64,000 nt of DNA from the NCBI GenBank assembly GCA_021413445.1, contig JAIOQI010000001.1, positions 1-64,000 on the forward strand. The letters are read 5' to 3'. The position numbers and the translations under genes were made by a program. Positions 47,551-57,033 of the stretch are shown piece by piece. How positions within the stretch are numbered: position 1 is the first letter of the stretch; the number at the start of each line of letters is the position of its first letter. This stretch comes from Alphaproteobacteria bacterium. Its GTDB lineage: Bacteria > Pseudomonadota > Alphaproteobacteria > Micavibrionales > UBA2020. The notes under the pieces were generated by a model. It was not told where the DNA came from. It was given only the letters and a program-made list of their open reading frames with translations, and made no database searches.

Positions 47551-48516
47551 CTAGAAACTCAAAGCAGCGCCCAGAGTTACCGCCGCCGCAGGGTTGCCGG
47601 TGTCGCCGGTATGGGCGCTGAGGCGGCTTTGCAGCTGCACACCCTCGACGACGCGCCAGTTCGCGCCAATCGCAGCCTCCGCCCAATCCCTTTTGCCGGC
47701 ATCCAGGCCGATGTCCTGAATCAAGTTGCCTGCGCTATCGAAGAATTTATTTTTGCCATCATCAAGGCGATGGCCCCAGGCGATGCGTCCGCTCAGGATG
47801 ACCTCATCGCTGAGGCTGAATTTATCCTGCAGCCCGAGACGGACTTCAGACGAGGCTATATTCCGGCCGCGGTAATCCGCCGGCGCGCTGCCGTCTGGTT
47901 CGCGGAAAGCATGGGCCCGCGCCATCGACCAGCGGTAATCCGCATAGGGCATCAGCCTGTGGCGCGGAGGACCCTGAAACTCCCACCCCGCTTGCGCCGC
48001 AAGACCATAGGCGACGGCGCCGGTCTCGCCGTGCGATGCCTCAAGCCCGCCGCCATTGTCGTAGTAATGTGTTTCGCGCAGGTCGAGATCGGCGACCTGT
48101 CCTGTGGCGAAAAGGCGCAGGCCTGACGCGGAGGGCGTATAAGCCGCCAGCAGGGAAGCGCCGCGTGACGTCATTCCGCTGACGCTGCCGCCGGGATCCA
48201 GCCCCTCGTGTGACTTCGCGCCGCTCAGGGCCAGGCCCAGCATGATATCGTCGGTGATCTTGTTGCTGAAGCCCAGCATGCCGCTGCCCAGATTGCTGTC
48301 CATGTCCCCGCTTTGGCCCCCGCCGAAACTGCCGGCGGCGAAATACGCCCGGCGTCGGCAGGGCGCCGGTTTTTCAACGGTCTCCGCCGCCTCACGATGA
48401 CATGAAGCCGTGGTGTCGAAGGCGCCCATGTTTTCGGCCATGAAAAGAGAGTCGCCCAGTTGCGCGGTTAAAATTGAAAAATACAGGTGCAGAAAGAAAA
48501 GAGTACCGCCGAGCAT
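47551..48516 (-). CDS. Autotransporter-type outer-membrane beta-barrel protein
   Basis: 321 residues with a hydrophobic N-terminus (LFFLHLYFSILTAQLG) and then a 12-strand autotransporter beta-domain pattern: SGMLGFSNKITDDIMLGLALSGAK, GASLLAAYTPSASGLRLFATGQVADL, AVAYGLAAQAGWEF, LMPYADYRWSMA, WAEAAIGANWRVVEGVQLQSRLSAHTGDTG and the terminal aromatic LGAALSF. Almost no passenger region is present (about 60 residues with two cysteines). AGGGGGT precedes the ATG. It may be the remnant barrel of an autotransporter or a porin-like protein in its own right. Confidence 0.8.
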   Translation of the reverse strand: MLGGTLFFLHLYFSILTAQLGDSLFMAENMGAFDTTASCHREAAETVEKPAPCRRRAYFAAGSFGGGQSGDMDSNLGSGMLGFSNKITDDIMLGLALSGAKSHEGLDPGGSVSGMTSRGASLLAAYTPSASGLRLFATGQVADLDLRETHYYDNGGGLEASHGETGAVAYGLAAQAGWEFQGPPRHRLMPYADYRWSMARAHAFREPDGSAPADYRGRNIASSEVRLGLQDKFSLSDEVILSGRIAWGHRLDDGKNKFFDSAGNLIQDIGLDAGKRDWAEAAIGANWRVVEGVQLQSRLSAHTGDTGNPAAAVTLGAALSF

Positions 48517-48684
48517 GTTGACCCCCTGTTAAAATTATGGCTAATTCAAGCCGGTCACCCTGAAAATATTTTAGGCAAACCTTCTTCAAATTGCCATTAA
48601 CTTTACAGCCGCGGCATTTTTACGTGCATCCTCTGGACGCATATGTATATTTGTGTAGGATGCAGGATTAACCAAGAGGGTCAT

Positions 48685-49518
48685 ATGACAGCCACCAGTT
48701 CTATCATGAAGGGAAAGCGCGGCCTGATTATGGGCGTTGCGAACGATCGGTCGATTGCCTGGGGCATTGCCGAGACGGTCCACCGCCACGGCGCGGAGCT
48801 GGCCTTCACCTTTCAGGGCGAAGCGCTGGAGAAGCGCGTCCGCCCGCTGGCCGATTCGGTGGGCTCCAAGATCGTCGTCCCCTGCGACGTCACCGACCCG
48901 AAAAGCATTGACGCCACGTTTGCCGCGATCGAGAAAGAATGGGGCGGGCTCGATTTCCTCGTGCACGCAATCGCCTATTCCGACAAGAACGAACTGGACG
49001 GGATGTACCTCGACACCAGCCGCGACAATTTTCTCAAGACCATGGACATCTCCGTCTATTCCTTCACCGCCGTGGCGCAGCGAGCGGTGCCGCTGATGAA
49101 AAACGGCGGCAGCCTGGTCACCATGACCTATCACGGCGCCGAGCGCGTGATGCCGCATTATAATGTGATGGGCGTCGCCAAGGCGGCGCTGGAAGCCTCG
49201 GTGCGCTACCTGGCGAGCGACGTGGGCAAGAACAATATCCGCGTCAACGCCATTAGCGCCGGCCCGATCAAGACCCTCGCCGCCAGCGGCATCGGCGATT
49301 TCCGCTATATCCTGAAATGGAACGAATTGAACTCGCCGCTCCGCCGCAACATCACCACCCAGGAAGTTGGCGGGGCGGGATTGTTCCTGCTCAGCGACCT
49401 CGGCTCCGGCGTGACCGGTGAAATCCTCTATGTCGATTCAGGTTACAACACCATCGGCATGGTCGCCGTCGATTCCGCCAAGCAGACGGCGGAGCTGCTC
49501 AACGGCCTCAGCCAATAA
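48685..49518 (+). CDS. fabI: Enoyl-[acyl-carrier-protein] reductase [NADH]
   Basis: Last reduction step of fatty-acid elongation and target of triclosan-type inhibitors. 277 residues from the ATG at 48,685, preceded by AGAGGG. Motifs: KGKRGLIMGVANDRSIAWGIAE (NADH site), AIAYSDKNELDGMYLDTSRDNFLKTMDIS, and the catalytic Tyr-Lys pair of the FabI type in YHGAERVMPHYNVMGVAKAALE, in which HYNVMGVAK supplies Tyr-x6-Lys. It overlaps the end of hrcA by 11 bases on the other strand. Confidence 0.97.
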   Translation: MTATSSIMKGKRGLIMGVANDRSIAWGIAETVHRHGAELAFTFQGEALEKRVRPLADSVGSKIVVPCDVTDPKSIDATFAAIEKEWGGLDFLVHAIAYSDKNELDGMYLDTSRDNFLKTMDISVYSFTAVAQRAVPLMKNGGSLVTMTYHGAERVMPHYNVMGVAKAALEASVRYLASDVGKNNIRVNAISAGPIKTLAASGIGDFRYILKWNELNSPLRRNITTQEVGGAGLFLLSDLGSGVTGEILYVDSGYNTIGMVAVDSAKQTAELLNGLSQ

Positions 49519-50545
49519 TCTTGCCGATCATCTGCGAGGTATAGTTCACCACCGGGATGATGCGCCCGTAGTTGAGGCGCGTGGGGCCGATGACGCCGAT
49601 GGCGCCGATCACTTTCGCTTCCTGGTTCTTGTAGGGCGCGACGATCATGGTGCAGCCGGAGTGGCTGAACAGCTTGTTTTCCGCACCGATGAAGATTTTC
49701 ACCCCATCGGCCAGGGTGGCCGCCTGCAGGAGCTTGAGCAGGGTTTCCTTGGCCTCCAGCGCGCCGAACAGGCTGCGGATGCGCTCGAGGTCCTCGAGGG
49801 CGGTGATGTCGTCGAGCAGGTTGGACTGCCCGCGGATGAAAAGATGCCCGCCGCTTTCCCGCGACGAGAAACTGGCGATCCCCGAGGCCACGACCTTGGC
49901 GGTCAGGGCATCCAGCTGCGTGCGGTGGCTTTGCAATTCCATTTTGATCTGCTCGACGGCCTGCGGCAGGGTCTTGTGGGCGATATGCGCGTTGAGGTAA
50001 TTGGAGGCCTGCTGCAGCGACGTCGCTGTCACCTCCAGCGGCACTTCCATCATGCGGTTTTCCACGCCGCCCAAATGGCTGACGAGGATGGCCAGCGCCC
50101 GGCCTGGCGCCAGCAGCACAAATTCAACCTGGCGGATGGGGTTTTCGGCCTTGGGCGCGAACACCAGCCCGGCGCAGGACGACAGCCCCGACAGAAAGCT
50201 GCTGGTCTGTTCGAGGATGTCGGGCAGCGCCTGCCCCCGGACGTCCTGGATTTCCTGTTCTATTTTCTGGCGGTCGGCCGCGGGCAGGTCGTTGACCTCC
50301 AGCAGGCCCTCGACAAAGACGGTCATCCCCGTGTCCGTCGGCAGGCGCCCGGCGGAGGTGTGCGGCGAATAGAGCAGGCCCAGTTCCTCCAGCTCCACCA
50401 TGGCATGGCGGATGGTGGCGGGCGACAGGTTGATGCCCGGCTTCTGCGAGATCAGCTTGGAGCCGACCGGTTCTCCGGTTTCGACGTAAGCGTCGATCAC
50501 CAGCCGGAGAATCTGCCGCGTGCGTTCATTCAATTCATCGATCAT
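49508..50545 (-). CDS. hrcA: Heat-inducible transcription repressor HrcA
   Basis: Repressor of heat-shock chaperone genes at CIRCE operators. The 345 residues start with the winged helix (LNERTRQILRLVIDAYVETGEPVGSKLISQKPGINLSPATIRHAMVELEELGLL) and contain the later inserted dimerising domains and the C-terminal GVIGPTRLNYGRIIPVVNYTSQMI signature. No complete CIRCE is seen in the window, but a half-site lies in the divergent intergenic region. It shares that region with the J-domain/rph operon. Confidence 0.96.
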   Translation of the reverse strand: MIDELNERTRQILRLVIDAYVETGEPVGSKLISQKPGINLSPATIRHAMVELEELGLLYSPHTSAGRLPTDTGMTVFVEGLLEVNDLPAADRQKIEQEIQDVRGQALPDILEQTSSFLSGLSSCAGLVFAPKAENPIRQVEFVLLAPGRALAILVSHLGGVENRMMEVPLEVTATSLQQASNYLNAHIAHKTLPQAVEQIKMELQSHRTQLDALTAKVVASGIASFSSRESGGHLFIRGQSNLLDDITALEDLERIRSLFGALEAKETLLKLLQAATLADGVKIFIGAENKLFSHSGCTMIVAPYKNQEAKVIGAIGVIGPTRLNYGRIIPVVNYTSQMIGKIIG

Positions 50546-50604
50546 GGCTTTTAATATAAGTAAGAAGGGATTGAAATATCAACAGATTCTGGCTAATTTA
50601 ATTA

Positions 50605-50633
50605 TTGACATAATCAGAAGAATTGTTTATATT
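50605..50633 (+). promoter_or_regulatory. Strong sigma-70 promoter of the J-domain/rph operon
   Basis: TTGACA (50,605-50,610), 17-base spacer, TATATT (50,628-50,633). The -35 is a perfect consensus. The start is expected near 50,640. Confidence 0.85.
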
Positions 50634-50645
50634 ACGAATCTCTTT

Positions 50646-50654
50646 TAGTGCTAA
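50646..50654 (+). promoter_or_regulatory. CIRCE-like half-site
   Basis: TAGTGCTAA matches 8 of 9 bases of the right half of CIRCE (GAGTGCTAA). No left half (TTAGCACTC) is present nine bases upstream. It lies just downstream of the promoter beside hrcA, where HrcA control would make sense. Confidence 0.3.
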
Positions 50655-50691
50655 AGAATAACGAGCAATAACATAACCTTGAGTGGAATCG

Positions 50692-51342
50692 ATGGCTGAA
50701 AAACCGGATTATTACACAGTATTGGGAGTTCCTAAAACGGCTTCGCTGGAAGAGATCAAGAAGGCGTTCAAGAGTATTACCATGAAGTACCATCCGGATA
50801 TGGTGCGTAATAAATCCGAAGCTGATCAAAAAAAGGCGGCGGAAATATTCCAGCCGGCCAAGGAAGCCAGCGAAGTCCTGACCGATGCGACCAAGCGCGC
50901 CACCTACGACAAGTTCGGCCACCAGGGGCTGGAGAACGTCAAGAACGGTAGCGGCAACAGCCAAAGCTACACGGATGCCGCCGGGCCGGTAAAATTAAAA
51001 ACCTGGTCCGAAACGGACACCTTCAGCTTCTTTGAAAAAAAGAGCAGCGGTAACGGCAACAACTCATCGGTGGGTTCTGACGGGCTGACCGCCGACGAGC
51101 GCCGCCAGAAGAACGCGGAGGAGCGGAGAAAAAACCGCGGAACGGCGAACGGCAATACCCCGTCCACCAAAGAAACTTTTAACGAGACGGCGGAAAAACT
51201 TGGCGATGCGGCAGAGCAGCTGAAAGACGCCAATTTGTCCGTTGACGATCTCCAGCGGATCCGCGACAAGGCCGCGGACCTGATCAGGGAAGTCGATGCG
51301 GCGATTGTCCGCGCCCGCAAAAACAACGGGCCTAAACCTTAA
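50692..51342 (+). CDS. J-domain protein
   Basis: 216 residues: an N-terminal J domain ([35 protein letters not shown]..., with the HPD motif at about residues 33-35) and then a low-complexity Ser/Asn/Lys-rich linker. The helical C-terminus ([47 protein letters not shown]) differs from both classic DnaJ and DjlA. It stimulates an Hsp70, probably DnaK, for a particular client. It is the first gene of an operon with rph, 33 bases on. In many relatives grpE or nothing lies here. Confidence 0.88.
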   Translation: MAEKPDYYTVLGVPKTASLEEIKKAFKSITMKYHPDMVRNKSEADQKKAAEIFQPAKEASEVLTDATKRATYDKFGHQGLENVKNGSGNSQSYTDAAGPVKLKTWSETDTFSFFEKKSSGNGNNSSVGSDGLTADERRQKNAEERRKNRGTANGNTPSTKETFNETAEKLGDAAEQLKDANLSVDDLQRIRDKAADLIREVDAAIVRARKNNGPKP

Positions 51343-51374
51343 AACAACGACACTTTAGAAAAAGGATAAATACC

Positions 51375-52097
51375 ATGCGCCCCTCAGGCCGCGCCGTCGA
51401 TCAGTTACGGGAGATCATTCTGGAGCCCGGTTTTTCCCGCCATGCCGAAGGCTCGTGCATGGCGCGCTTCGGCAATACCCACGTGCTTTGCACCGCCACG
51501 GTGGAAGCGAAGGTGCCGTCCTGGCTGAAGAACAAGGGGCGCGGCTGGGTGACGGCCGAATACGGCATGCTGCCGCGCGCGACCGGCACCCGCACCGACC
51601 GCGAAGCCGCCCGCGGCAAGCAGTCGGGGCGCACCCAGGAAATCCAGCGCCTGATCGGCCGCGCCATGCGCGCGGTGGTCGATCTGCCTTTGCTGGGCGA
51701 AACCCAGATCACCATTGACTGCGACGTGATCCAGGCCGACGGCGGCACCCGCACCGCGGCGATCACCGGCTCTTACGTCGCCCTGCACCAGGCCTGCGCG
51801 CACCTGCAAAAAATCGGCGCCCTCAAGCAAAACCCGCTGATCGATGAAGTGGCGGCGGTTTCCTGCGGGCTTTATAAGGGCGTGCCCGTCCTCGATCTTG
51901 ATTACGCCGAGGATTCGACGGCCGAAGCGGATGCCAATTTCGTCATGACCGGCAAGGGCGGGTTGGTGGAAATCCAGGGCACCGCCGAACAGCGCGCCTT
52001 CAGCGAAGAGCAGTTCATGGAACTGATGCAGCTGGCGCGCGCCGGCATCAACGGCCTGATCGAACACCAGCGCCGCGCCCTGTCCAGCCTAAAATGA
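51375..52097 (+). CDS. rph: Ribonuclease PH
   Basis: Phosphorolytic 3' exoribonuclease for tRNA and rRNA 3' ends. 240 residues with the family start [40 protein letters not shown], the [27 protein letters not shown] block and [24 protein letters not shown], which provides the phosphate and metal sites. AAAGGATAAA precedes the ATG. Its stop overlaps the rdgB start as ATGA. Confidence 0.98.
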   Translation: MRPSGRAVDQLREIILEPGFSRHAEGSCMARFGNTHVLCTATVEAKVPSWLKNKGRGWVTAEYGMLPRATGTRTDREAARGKQSGRTQEIQRLIGRAMRAVVDLPLLGETQITIDCDVIQADGGTRTAAITGSYVALHQACAHLQKIGALKQNPLIDEVAAVSCGLYKGVPVLDLDYAEDSTAEADANFVMTGKGGLVEIQGTAEQRAFSEEQFMELMQLARAGINGLIEHQRRALSSLK

Positions 52098-52696
52098 CGC
52101 GGAAGTTTTCAGGCCCCGAGCTGGTGGTCGCCACCCACAACCAGGGCAAGCTGGCTGAAATTTCAGAGATGTTGCGCGGGCGGAATATAAAGCTGTATGC
52201 CGCGTCCGATTTCGGCCTTGAATCCCCGCCGGAGACCGGCACGACGTTCATTGAAAATTCACTCCTGAAGGCGCGGTTTGTCGCTTCGGCGACGGGAAAA
52301 ATCGCCCTGGCGGACGACAGCGGCATCTGCGTCGATGCGCTGGGCGGCGCCCCCGGCGTCTATACCGCAGACTGGGCGGAAGAACCGGGCGCGCGCGATT
52401 TCAATTATGCCATGAAAAAAATCCACGACGGCATCGGCAATGATCCGGACCGCCGGGCGCATTTCGTCAGCGTGCTGACGCTGTGCTGGCCGGACGGCCA
52501 CTGTGAAACGGTCGAGGGCTTCGCGCACGGGAAGATCATCTGGCCGCCGCGCGGGCAGCACGGCCACGGCTGCGACCCGGTTTTCATGCCGGACGGCTAC
52601 GATATCACCTATGCGGAAATGGCCGCTGCCGAAAAAAACCGGATCAGCCACCGCGCGGAGGCATTCCGCAAGATGATCGACAAATGCTTCCGTTAG
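52094..52696 (+). CDS. rdgB: dITP/XTP pyrophosphatase
   Basis: House-cleaning hydrolase of non-canonical purine nucleoside triphosphates (dITP, XTP) to monophosphates. The 200 residues carry the HAM1 motifs [54 protein letters not shown] and [22 protein letters not shown]. It overlaps rph by 4 bases and hemW by 13 bases, so the three are translated from one message. Confidence 0.97.
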   Translation: MTRKFSGPELVVATHNQGKLAEISEMLRGRNIKLYAASDFGLESPPETGTTFIENSLLKARFVASATGKIALADDSGICVDALGGAPGVYTADWAEEPGARDFNYAMKKIHDGIGNDPDRRAHFVSVLTLCWPDGHCETVEGFAHGKIIWPPRGQHGHGCDPVFMPDGYDITYAEMAAAEKNRISHRAEAFRKMIDKCFR

Positions 52697-53835
52697 CCGT
52701 CTATATCCACTGGCCGTTCTGCAAGTTCAAGTGCCCTTACTGCGACTTCAACAGCCATGTGCGGGAAAAGATCAACCATCCTGAATGGCAGCGCGGCTAT
52801 CTGGACGAGCTGCGCTATTACCGTGAGCAGACCGGTCCGCGCTTGATTAAATCCATTTTTTTCGGCGGCGGCACGCCATCGCTGATGGAGCCCGCCACCG
52901 TCGCGGCGGTGATTTCGGAAGTGGATAAATTGTGGGGGTTGCCCGCGGGAACGGAAGTGACGCTGGAAGCCAACCCGACCTCGGTTGAAGTGGACAAGCT
53001 GCGCGGATTCAAGGCGGCGGGGGTGAATCGCGTCTCGCTCGGCGTGCAGTCGCTGCGCGACGCGGCGTTAAGAAAATTGGGGCGGCAGCATTCCGCCGCC
53101 GAGGCCCTGGCAGCGGTGAAGACCGCCGCGTCGGTTTTTGAGCGCTATTCCTTCGACCTGATTTATGCGCGGCCGGAGCAGAGCCTCGCCGGGTGGAAGC
53201 AGGAACTGGAGGAGGCGCTGGAATATTCCGCCGACCATATGTCGCTCTATCAGCTGACCATCGAGGAAGGCACCGCCTACCACACCCTGCACCAAAGGGG
53301 GGAGCTGAAAATCCCCGATGAAAATGCGGCGGCGGATATGTACGAGCTGACGCAGGAGATGATGGATCGCCGCGGCCTGCCCGCTTACGAAATTTCCAAC
53401 CATGCCCGCCCCGGCGCCGAGTCGCAGCATAACCTCGTTTATTGGCGCTACGGCGATTACGCGGGTGTCGGGCCCGGTGCGCACGGGCGCCTGACGATCA
53501 AGGCGGAAAAGCTGGCGACGCGCGCCCATAAAGCGCCCGAAGTGTGGCTGGAGCGGGTAAGAAAGGAACGTCATGGTTCCCACCCCTTTGAAGTTATTGA
53601 TTTTTTCAAGCGCGGCCAGGAAATGCTGATGATGGGGCTGCGTCTGCGCGATGGGGTTTTGCTTGACGATTTTCTGAAAGAAACGCACACTCCCCTTTCG
53701 CGGTTCATCCATGCGCAGCGCCTGCAAGCGCTGCTGGATGAGGGGTTCATGGAGCTGACGGAACAGCATCTGCGGGCCACCGCGGCAGGGCGTCAGCGGT
53801 TGAATGCGGTCCTTTCCCATTTGGTGTCACAATAA
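52684..53835 (+). CDS. hemW: Radical SAM protein HemW (heme chaperone)
   Basis: Radical-SAM protein related to coproporphyrinogen III dehydrogenase HemN but acting in heme insertion. The iron-sulfur motif CKFKCPYCDF (Cys about 13, 17 and 20) stands within VYIHWPFC; FFGGGTPSLM and EANPTSVEVDKLRGFKAAGVNRVSLGVQSL follow; and the HemW C-terminal domain ends in LLDEGFMELTEQHLRATAAGRQRLNAVLSHL. Length of 383 residues is usual. It overlaps rdgB by 13 bases. Confidence 0.96.
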   Translation: MLPLAVYIHWPFCKFKCPYCDFNSHVREKINHPEWQRGYLDELRYYREQTGPRLIKSIFFGGGTPSLMEPATVAAVISEVDKLWGLPAGTEVTLEANPTSVEVDKLRGFKAAGVNRVSLGVQSLRDAALRKLGRQHSAAEALAAVKTAASVFERYSFDLIYARPEQSLAGWKQELEEALEYSADHMSLYQLTIEEGTAYHTLHQRGELKIPDENAAADMYELTQEMMDRRGLPAYEISNHARPGAESQHNLVYWRYGDYAGVGPGAHGRLTIKAEKLATRAHKAPEVWLERVRKERHGSHPFEVIDFFKRGQEMLMMGLRLRDGVLLDDFLKETHTPLSRFIHAQRLQALLDEGFMELTEQHLRATAAGRQRLNAVLSHLVSQ

Positions 53836-53845
53836 GAGTGTTTTT

Positions 53846-54703
53846 ATGATGCAAGTCGCCTTCCAGAACAGCCCGCGCGAATTTCTCGACAAGTGCGGCC
53901 CTTATCTCGAACGGAACGAGGCGGAGCACAACCTGATCCTGACCCTGTGCCAGGGTGCCGAGCAGAAACTGCAGCGGGGGGAGAAGGTCGATATCCGCTT
54001 CGGCGTCCTTTCCAATGAAGAGGGTCTTGTCCTGGTCGCCGCGCAGACGCCGCCGAATAATCTGGTCCTCAGCAAAGCCAGCGGGCCGGACATCGAGAAA
54101 TTCGCGGAAACGCTGGCCGAACATCAATTCAGTTTTCCCGGCATCGTCGGGCCGAGCGACGTCGCCAGCGTTTTTTCCAACAAATGGACCCAGCTTACCG
54201 GGCAGAAGCCGGTTGAATACATGGACCAGATCATCTATATGCTGAAAAAAGTCACTTTCCCCCCGCCGGTGGAGGGCAAGCTGCGTCTGGCCCGGCCGGA
54301 AGAGGCGGCGCTCATCGCCGAATGGTTTTCGGCTTTCACCAAGGATGCCATGCCCAAGGCGGAACATGTCAACAGCCAGGACGCGCTGAAAAAAAGCGCC
54401 GAGATGATTAAGGCCGGGCGCGTCGTGGTCTGGGATGTCAACGGCGTCCCCGTGGCGCAGGCGGGCATCTCCGGCACGTCCACGGCGGCGCGGATCAGCA
54501 TGGTCTATACCCCGGCCGAACAGCGCGGCCGCGGTTACGCCAGCGCGGTGGTGGCGCATCTGAGCCAGATGCTGCTCGATCAGGGCAAGAAGATGTGCTG
54601 CCTGTACGCCGACGCGCGCAACCCGGTGTCCAATTCCATCTATCGCAAGATCGGCTATGAATTTGTCGGACGCTCCAGCCTCTATGTGCTGGAAAAAATT
54701 TAG
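53846..54703 (+). CDS. GNAT-family N-acetyltransferase
   Basis: 285 residues. The N-terminal half (about 1-135) is a GNAT-like but diverged lobe (YLERNEAEHNLILTLCQGAEQK). The C-terminal half is a proper GNAT domain with the acetyl-CoA motif ISMVYTPAEQRGRGYASAVVAHLSQMLLDQGKK and CCLYADARNPVSNSIYRKIGYEFVGRS. The substrate is unknown. It follows hemW by 10 bases as the last gene of the operon and is convergent with the next gene. Confidence 0.87.
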   Translation: MMQVAFQNSPREFLDKCGPYLERNEAEHNLILTLCQGAEQKLQRGEKVDIRFGVLSNEEGLVLVAAQTPPNNLVLSKASGPDIEKFAETLAEHQFSFPGIVGPSDVASVFSNKWTQLTGQKPVEYMDQIIYMLKKVTFPPPVEGKLRLARPEEAALIAEWFSAFTKDAMPKAEHVNSQDALKKSAEMIKAGRVVVWDVNGVPVAQAGISGTSTAARISMVYTPAEQRGRGYASAVVAHLSQMLLDQGKKMCCLYADARNPVSNSIYRKIGYEFVGRSSLYVLEKI

Positions 54704-54706
54704 GCG

Positions 54707-55339
54707 CTAGATCGACAGATTCCGTCCGGAGGATTTCGGCGCCGGCGGCGGCGTGAACCCTTCCAGCGCGGCCTTGAATTCCCGGCAGGCATGCTCATAA
54801 GTTTCGGCCAGCACGTTGAACGAAAACGCCATTTGTTTTTTCAGCGCCTCGATGTCGTTTTCACCGGTCGCCGCGCCGAAAGCGCCGGCCGGTTTTTCCG
54901 TCATTATTTTCTGGCCGATGATTTGCCGGCTCTTGGACAGGTCGCCTTTCGCCGCTTCGACCAGGCGGAGGCAGAAGAACAGCGCCGCCTCCCGTCCGGT
55001 CGTGTAACCAACGCTGAAATACATCTGCTCGAACTGCGGCGGCTTGACGCCCAGCGCGGCGGCAAGGGAGCTGGAACGCAGGCTCATCCGCGACAGGGCT
55101 TCGGTCATCGATCCCGGCTGGCTGCCGGGCGCGCCGTTTTTCAGGTGCCGGATGGCGTTGAGGAACAGCGACCAGGTTTCTTTTTCCGCGCTGGAACGCA
55201 TGGAATCTGCGGACATCTCGTCGAAGCGGAGCAGGAGGGCGGGCGTGGCGGCCTTCACCCGCGCGTCAATCAGCGCGATCACCATGTCGAATGTTTCGCT
55301 GCGGCTCTGCTGGAAAGTCTTGTCGTGACCGTCTGACAT
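54707..55339 (-). CDS. Cytoplasmic protein, unknown
   Basis: 210 residues, mostly helical, no signal peptide. SETFDMVIALIDARVKAATPALLLRFDEMSADSMRSSAEKETWSLFLNAIRHL reads like a bundle of amphipathic helices, and a second helical region (EAALFFCLRLVEAAKGDLSKSRQIIGQKI) follows; the tail is Pro/Ser/Lys-rich. It ends 3 bases from the convergent acetyltransferase gene. No family recognised. Confidence 0.75.
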   Translation of the reverse strand: MSDGHDKTFQQSRSETFDMVIALIDARVKAATPALLLRFDEMSADSMRSSAEKETWSLFLNAIRHLKNGAPGSQPGSMTEALSRMSLRSSSLAAALGVKPPQFEQMYFSVGYTTGREAALFFCLRLVEAAKGDLSKSRQIIGQKIMTEKPAGAFGAATGENDIEALKKQMAFSFNVLAETYEHACREFKAALEGFTPPPAPKSSGRNLSI

Positions 55340-55405
55340 CGCTCATGACCCCCTACCTCCTATTGTAACAAACAATGGGGGAAATGGGCAAGGAAGTTAC
55401 ATAAT

Positions 55406-57010
55406 TTAAGGCGCGGGAGCGGCGGTCGGGGGAAGGGGCGTCGCCTGCGGGGCGCCACCGCCGGGCAGCATCTTGATGCCGTCGAACAGTGTTTTGGTGT
55501 CGCTCTTGATTTCAAAGGGGTAGCTGTAAACGGCGGGGCCGCCGGCCGGCTTTTCGGATTGCCCCATCATCATCATGAGGGTCAGCCCGTTGATGTAGCC
55601 GTTCAGCTCCGGGTCCGCGCCGGGTTTTGCCGCCGCCGTCTTCAGCTTGAGGAGGGATTCTTCCAGGCCTTTGAGCGACAAGGTTATTTTTCCGGTCATG
55701 CCCAGGGCGGCGGCGGGGTTCGCCTCGACCCTGCCGGTGATGCCGGTCTCCAGATCCTGGCTTTTCAGGAAAGTGTCTTGTATCGAAAGCGAGGTTCCCG
55801 CGGTTTGCAGGATTTGCATCGATGTGCTGAAGATGGCCCGGAGCTGCTCTTGCGCCGCGCCGTTCGCGGCGGGAGAGGAGGTTTTGGCGGTGTTGAGCAT
55901 TTCTATCGATTTTTTCAGGTTGTCGAACAGCATCCCGGTGATTTTCTGGATCGGCAGGTTGTCGATGTTGAGCCCGATACTGAGGGCCTGGGGGACCATG
56001 CCCGTCAACTCATCGGCGACGGGAGGCAGTTTTACGCCGTTAAAACCGCCCTTGAAGCTGACGGTGGCTTTTTCCTGGCGCCCCCCCTGCAGGCTGCCGT
56101 CAAAGGCCATTTTGTCGAGCGTGTATTCGCTGGGGGGCAGGTTTTTTGCCGGATCGCCGCTGATGCTGAGGCTGATGTTCTCGGCGGTCAGTGAATTATT
56201 GAAGTTATCGACCATCCCCTGCGTGGCGGAGATCAGGCCGTTGATGAAAGCCAGGTCCTTTTGTTCGGCAGGCATCTGACCGGCGGCGGCGAGATCCTGG
56301 ATTTTTTTCTTGATTTGCTGTCCCTTGATAATGTCCAGGCCGTCATAAACGTTTGTGGCGTTGATTTTTTTGACGGTGAGCTGCACCGGGCTTTTGCCCG
56401 AGGTGCTGAGTTTGACGTCACCCGCCTCCATGTTGCCCTGGCCGCTCCAGGTGCTGTCGTGGCTGTCCTTGAGGTTCATCACGGCCTTCAGCGTGCCGAT
56501 GGCGATTTCGGTGTTGTCCGCGTCCGACAGCTTGATGAGGATGTCCTGATAAAGGGCGTCGAATCTCGGGTAGATGCCCTTGGCCGGTATCCAGGCGCCG
56601 GCGAAGTGCTGGCTCCCGATCGTGATGCTGGCGAGCGGGGCCTGAGCCCCGTTGGTGATGGTCATGACGGCGGGCAGGGCGACGCTGGTCATCCATTCCC
56701 CGTCCTTGCCCGGCACGGCATTGATCGTGACGGTGCCGATGTTCAGCTTCTCTTGTGCGCCGAAAGTCACGGACAGGTCGGGAATTTTGACTTCATAAAA
56801 AGCCGGTTTCGGGGTCACCGTGACGGCGCCGCCGATGTTGAGGCCGTTGCCGGTGATTTTGGCGAGGTCGGCGCGCCAGAGCAATTCGTTTTCAACGCTC
56901 TTTTTGAGCTCGGCGGCGCCCTGGTCGTTGATGATGACAGCGGCAGCCGCTGAACCGGCCAGCATGCTCCACAGGGAAAAGACAAAGAATAAAATGAATA
57001 TTTTTTTCAT
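55406..57010 (-). CDS. Exported AsmA/DUF945-like beta protein, unknown
   Basis: 534 residues with a signal peptide (FILFFVFSLWSMLAGSAAAA-VI). The long mature region is built of beta strands with helical breaks (ELLWRADLAKITGNGLNIGGAVTVTPKPAFYEVKIPDLSVTFGAQEKLNIGTVTINAVPG; ATVSFKGGFNGVKLPPVADELTGMVPQALSIGLNIDNLPIQKITGMLFDNLKKSIEML), a pattern reminiscent of DUF945/YdgA or DUF2125-type periplasmic proteins. The C-terminus is proline-rich (PLPPTAAPAP). Family placement is tentative. Confidence 0.7.
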   Translation of the reverse strand: MKKIFILFFVFSLWSMLAGSAAAAVIINDQGAAELKKSVENELLWRADLAKITGNGLNIGGAVTVTPKPAFYEVKIPDLSVTFGAQEKLNIGTVTINAVPGKDGEWMTSVALPAVMTITNGAQAPLASITIGSQHFAGAWIPAKGIYPRFDALYQDILIKLSDADNTEIAIGTLKAVMNLKDSHDSTWSGQGNMEAGDVKLSTSGKSPVQLTVKKINATNVYDGLDIIKGQQIKKKIQDLAAAGQMPAEQKDLAFINGLISATQGMVDNFNNSLTAENISLSISGDPAKNLPPSEYTLDKMAFDGSLQGGRQEKATVSFKGGFNGVKLPPVADELTGMVPQALSIGLNIDNLPIQKITGMLFDNLKKSIEMLNTAKTSSPAANGAAQEQLRAIFSTSMQILQTAGTSLSIQDTFLKSQDLETGITGRVEANPAAALGMTGKITLSLKGLEESLLKLKTAAAKPGADPELNGYINGLTLMMMMGQSEKPAGGPAVYSYPFEIKSDTKTLFDGIKMLPGGGAPQATPLPPTAAPAP

Positions 57011-57033
57011 AGGCCATCATCCCAAAAAAACAC

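Noticed and set aside
50640-50660. Full CIRCE operator
   Set aside because: Only one half is recognisable; the opposite half at nine-base spacing is missing, so it is listed as a half-site only.
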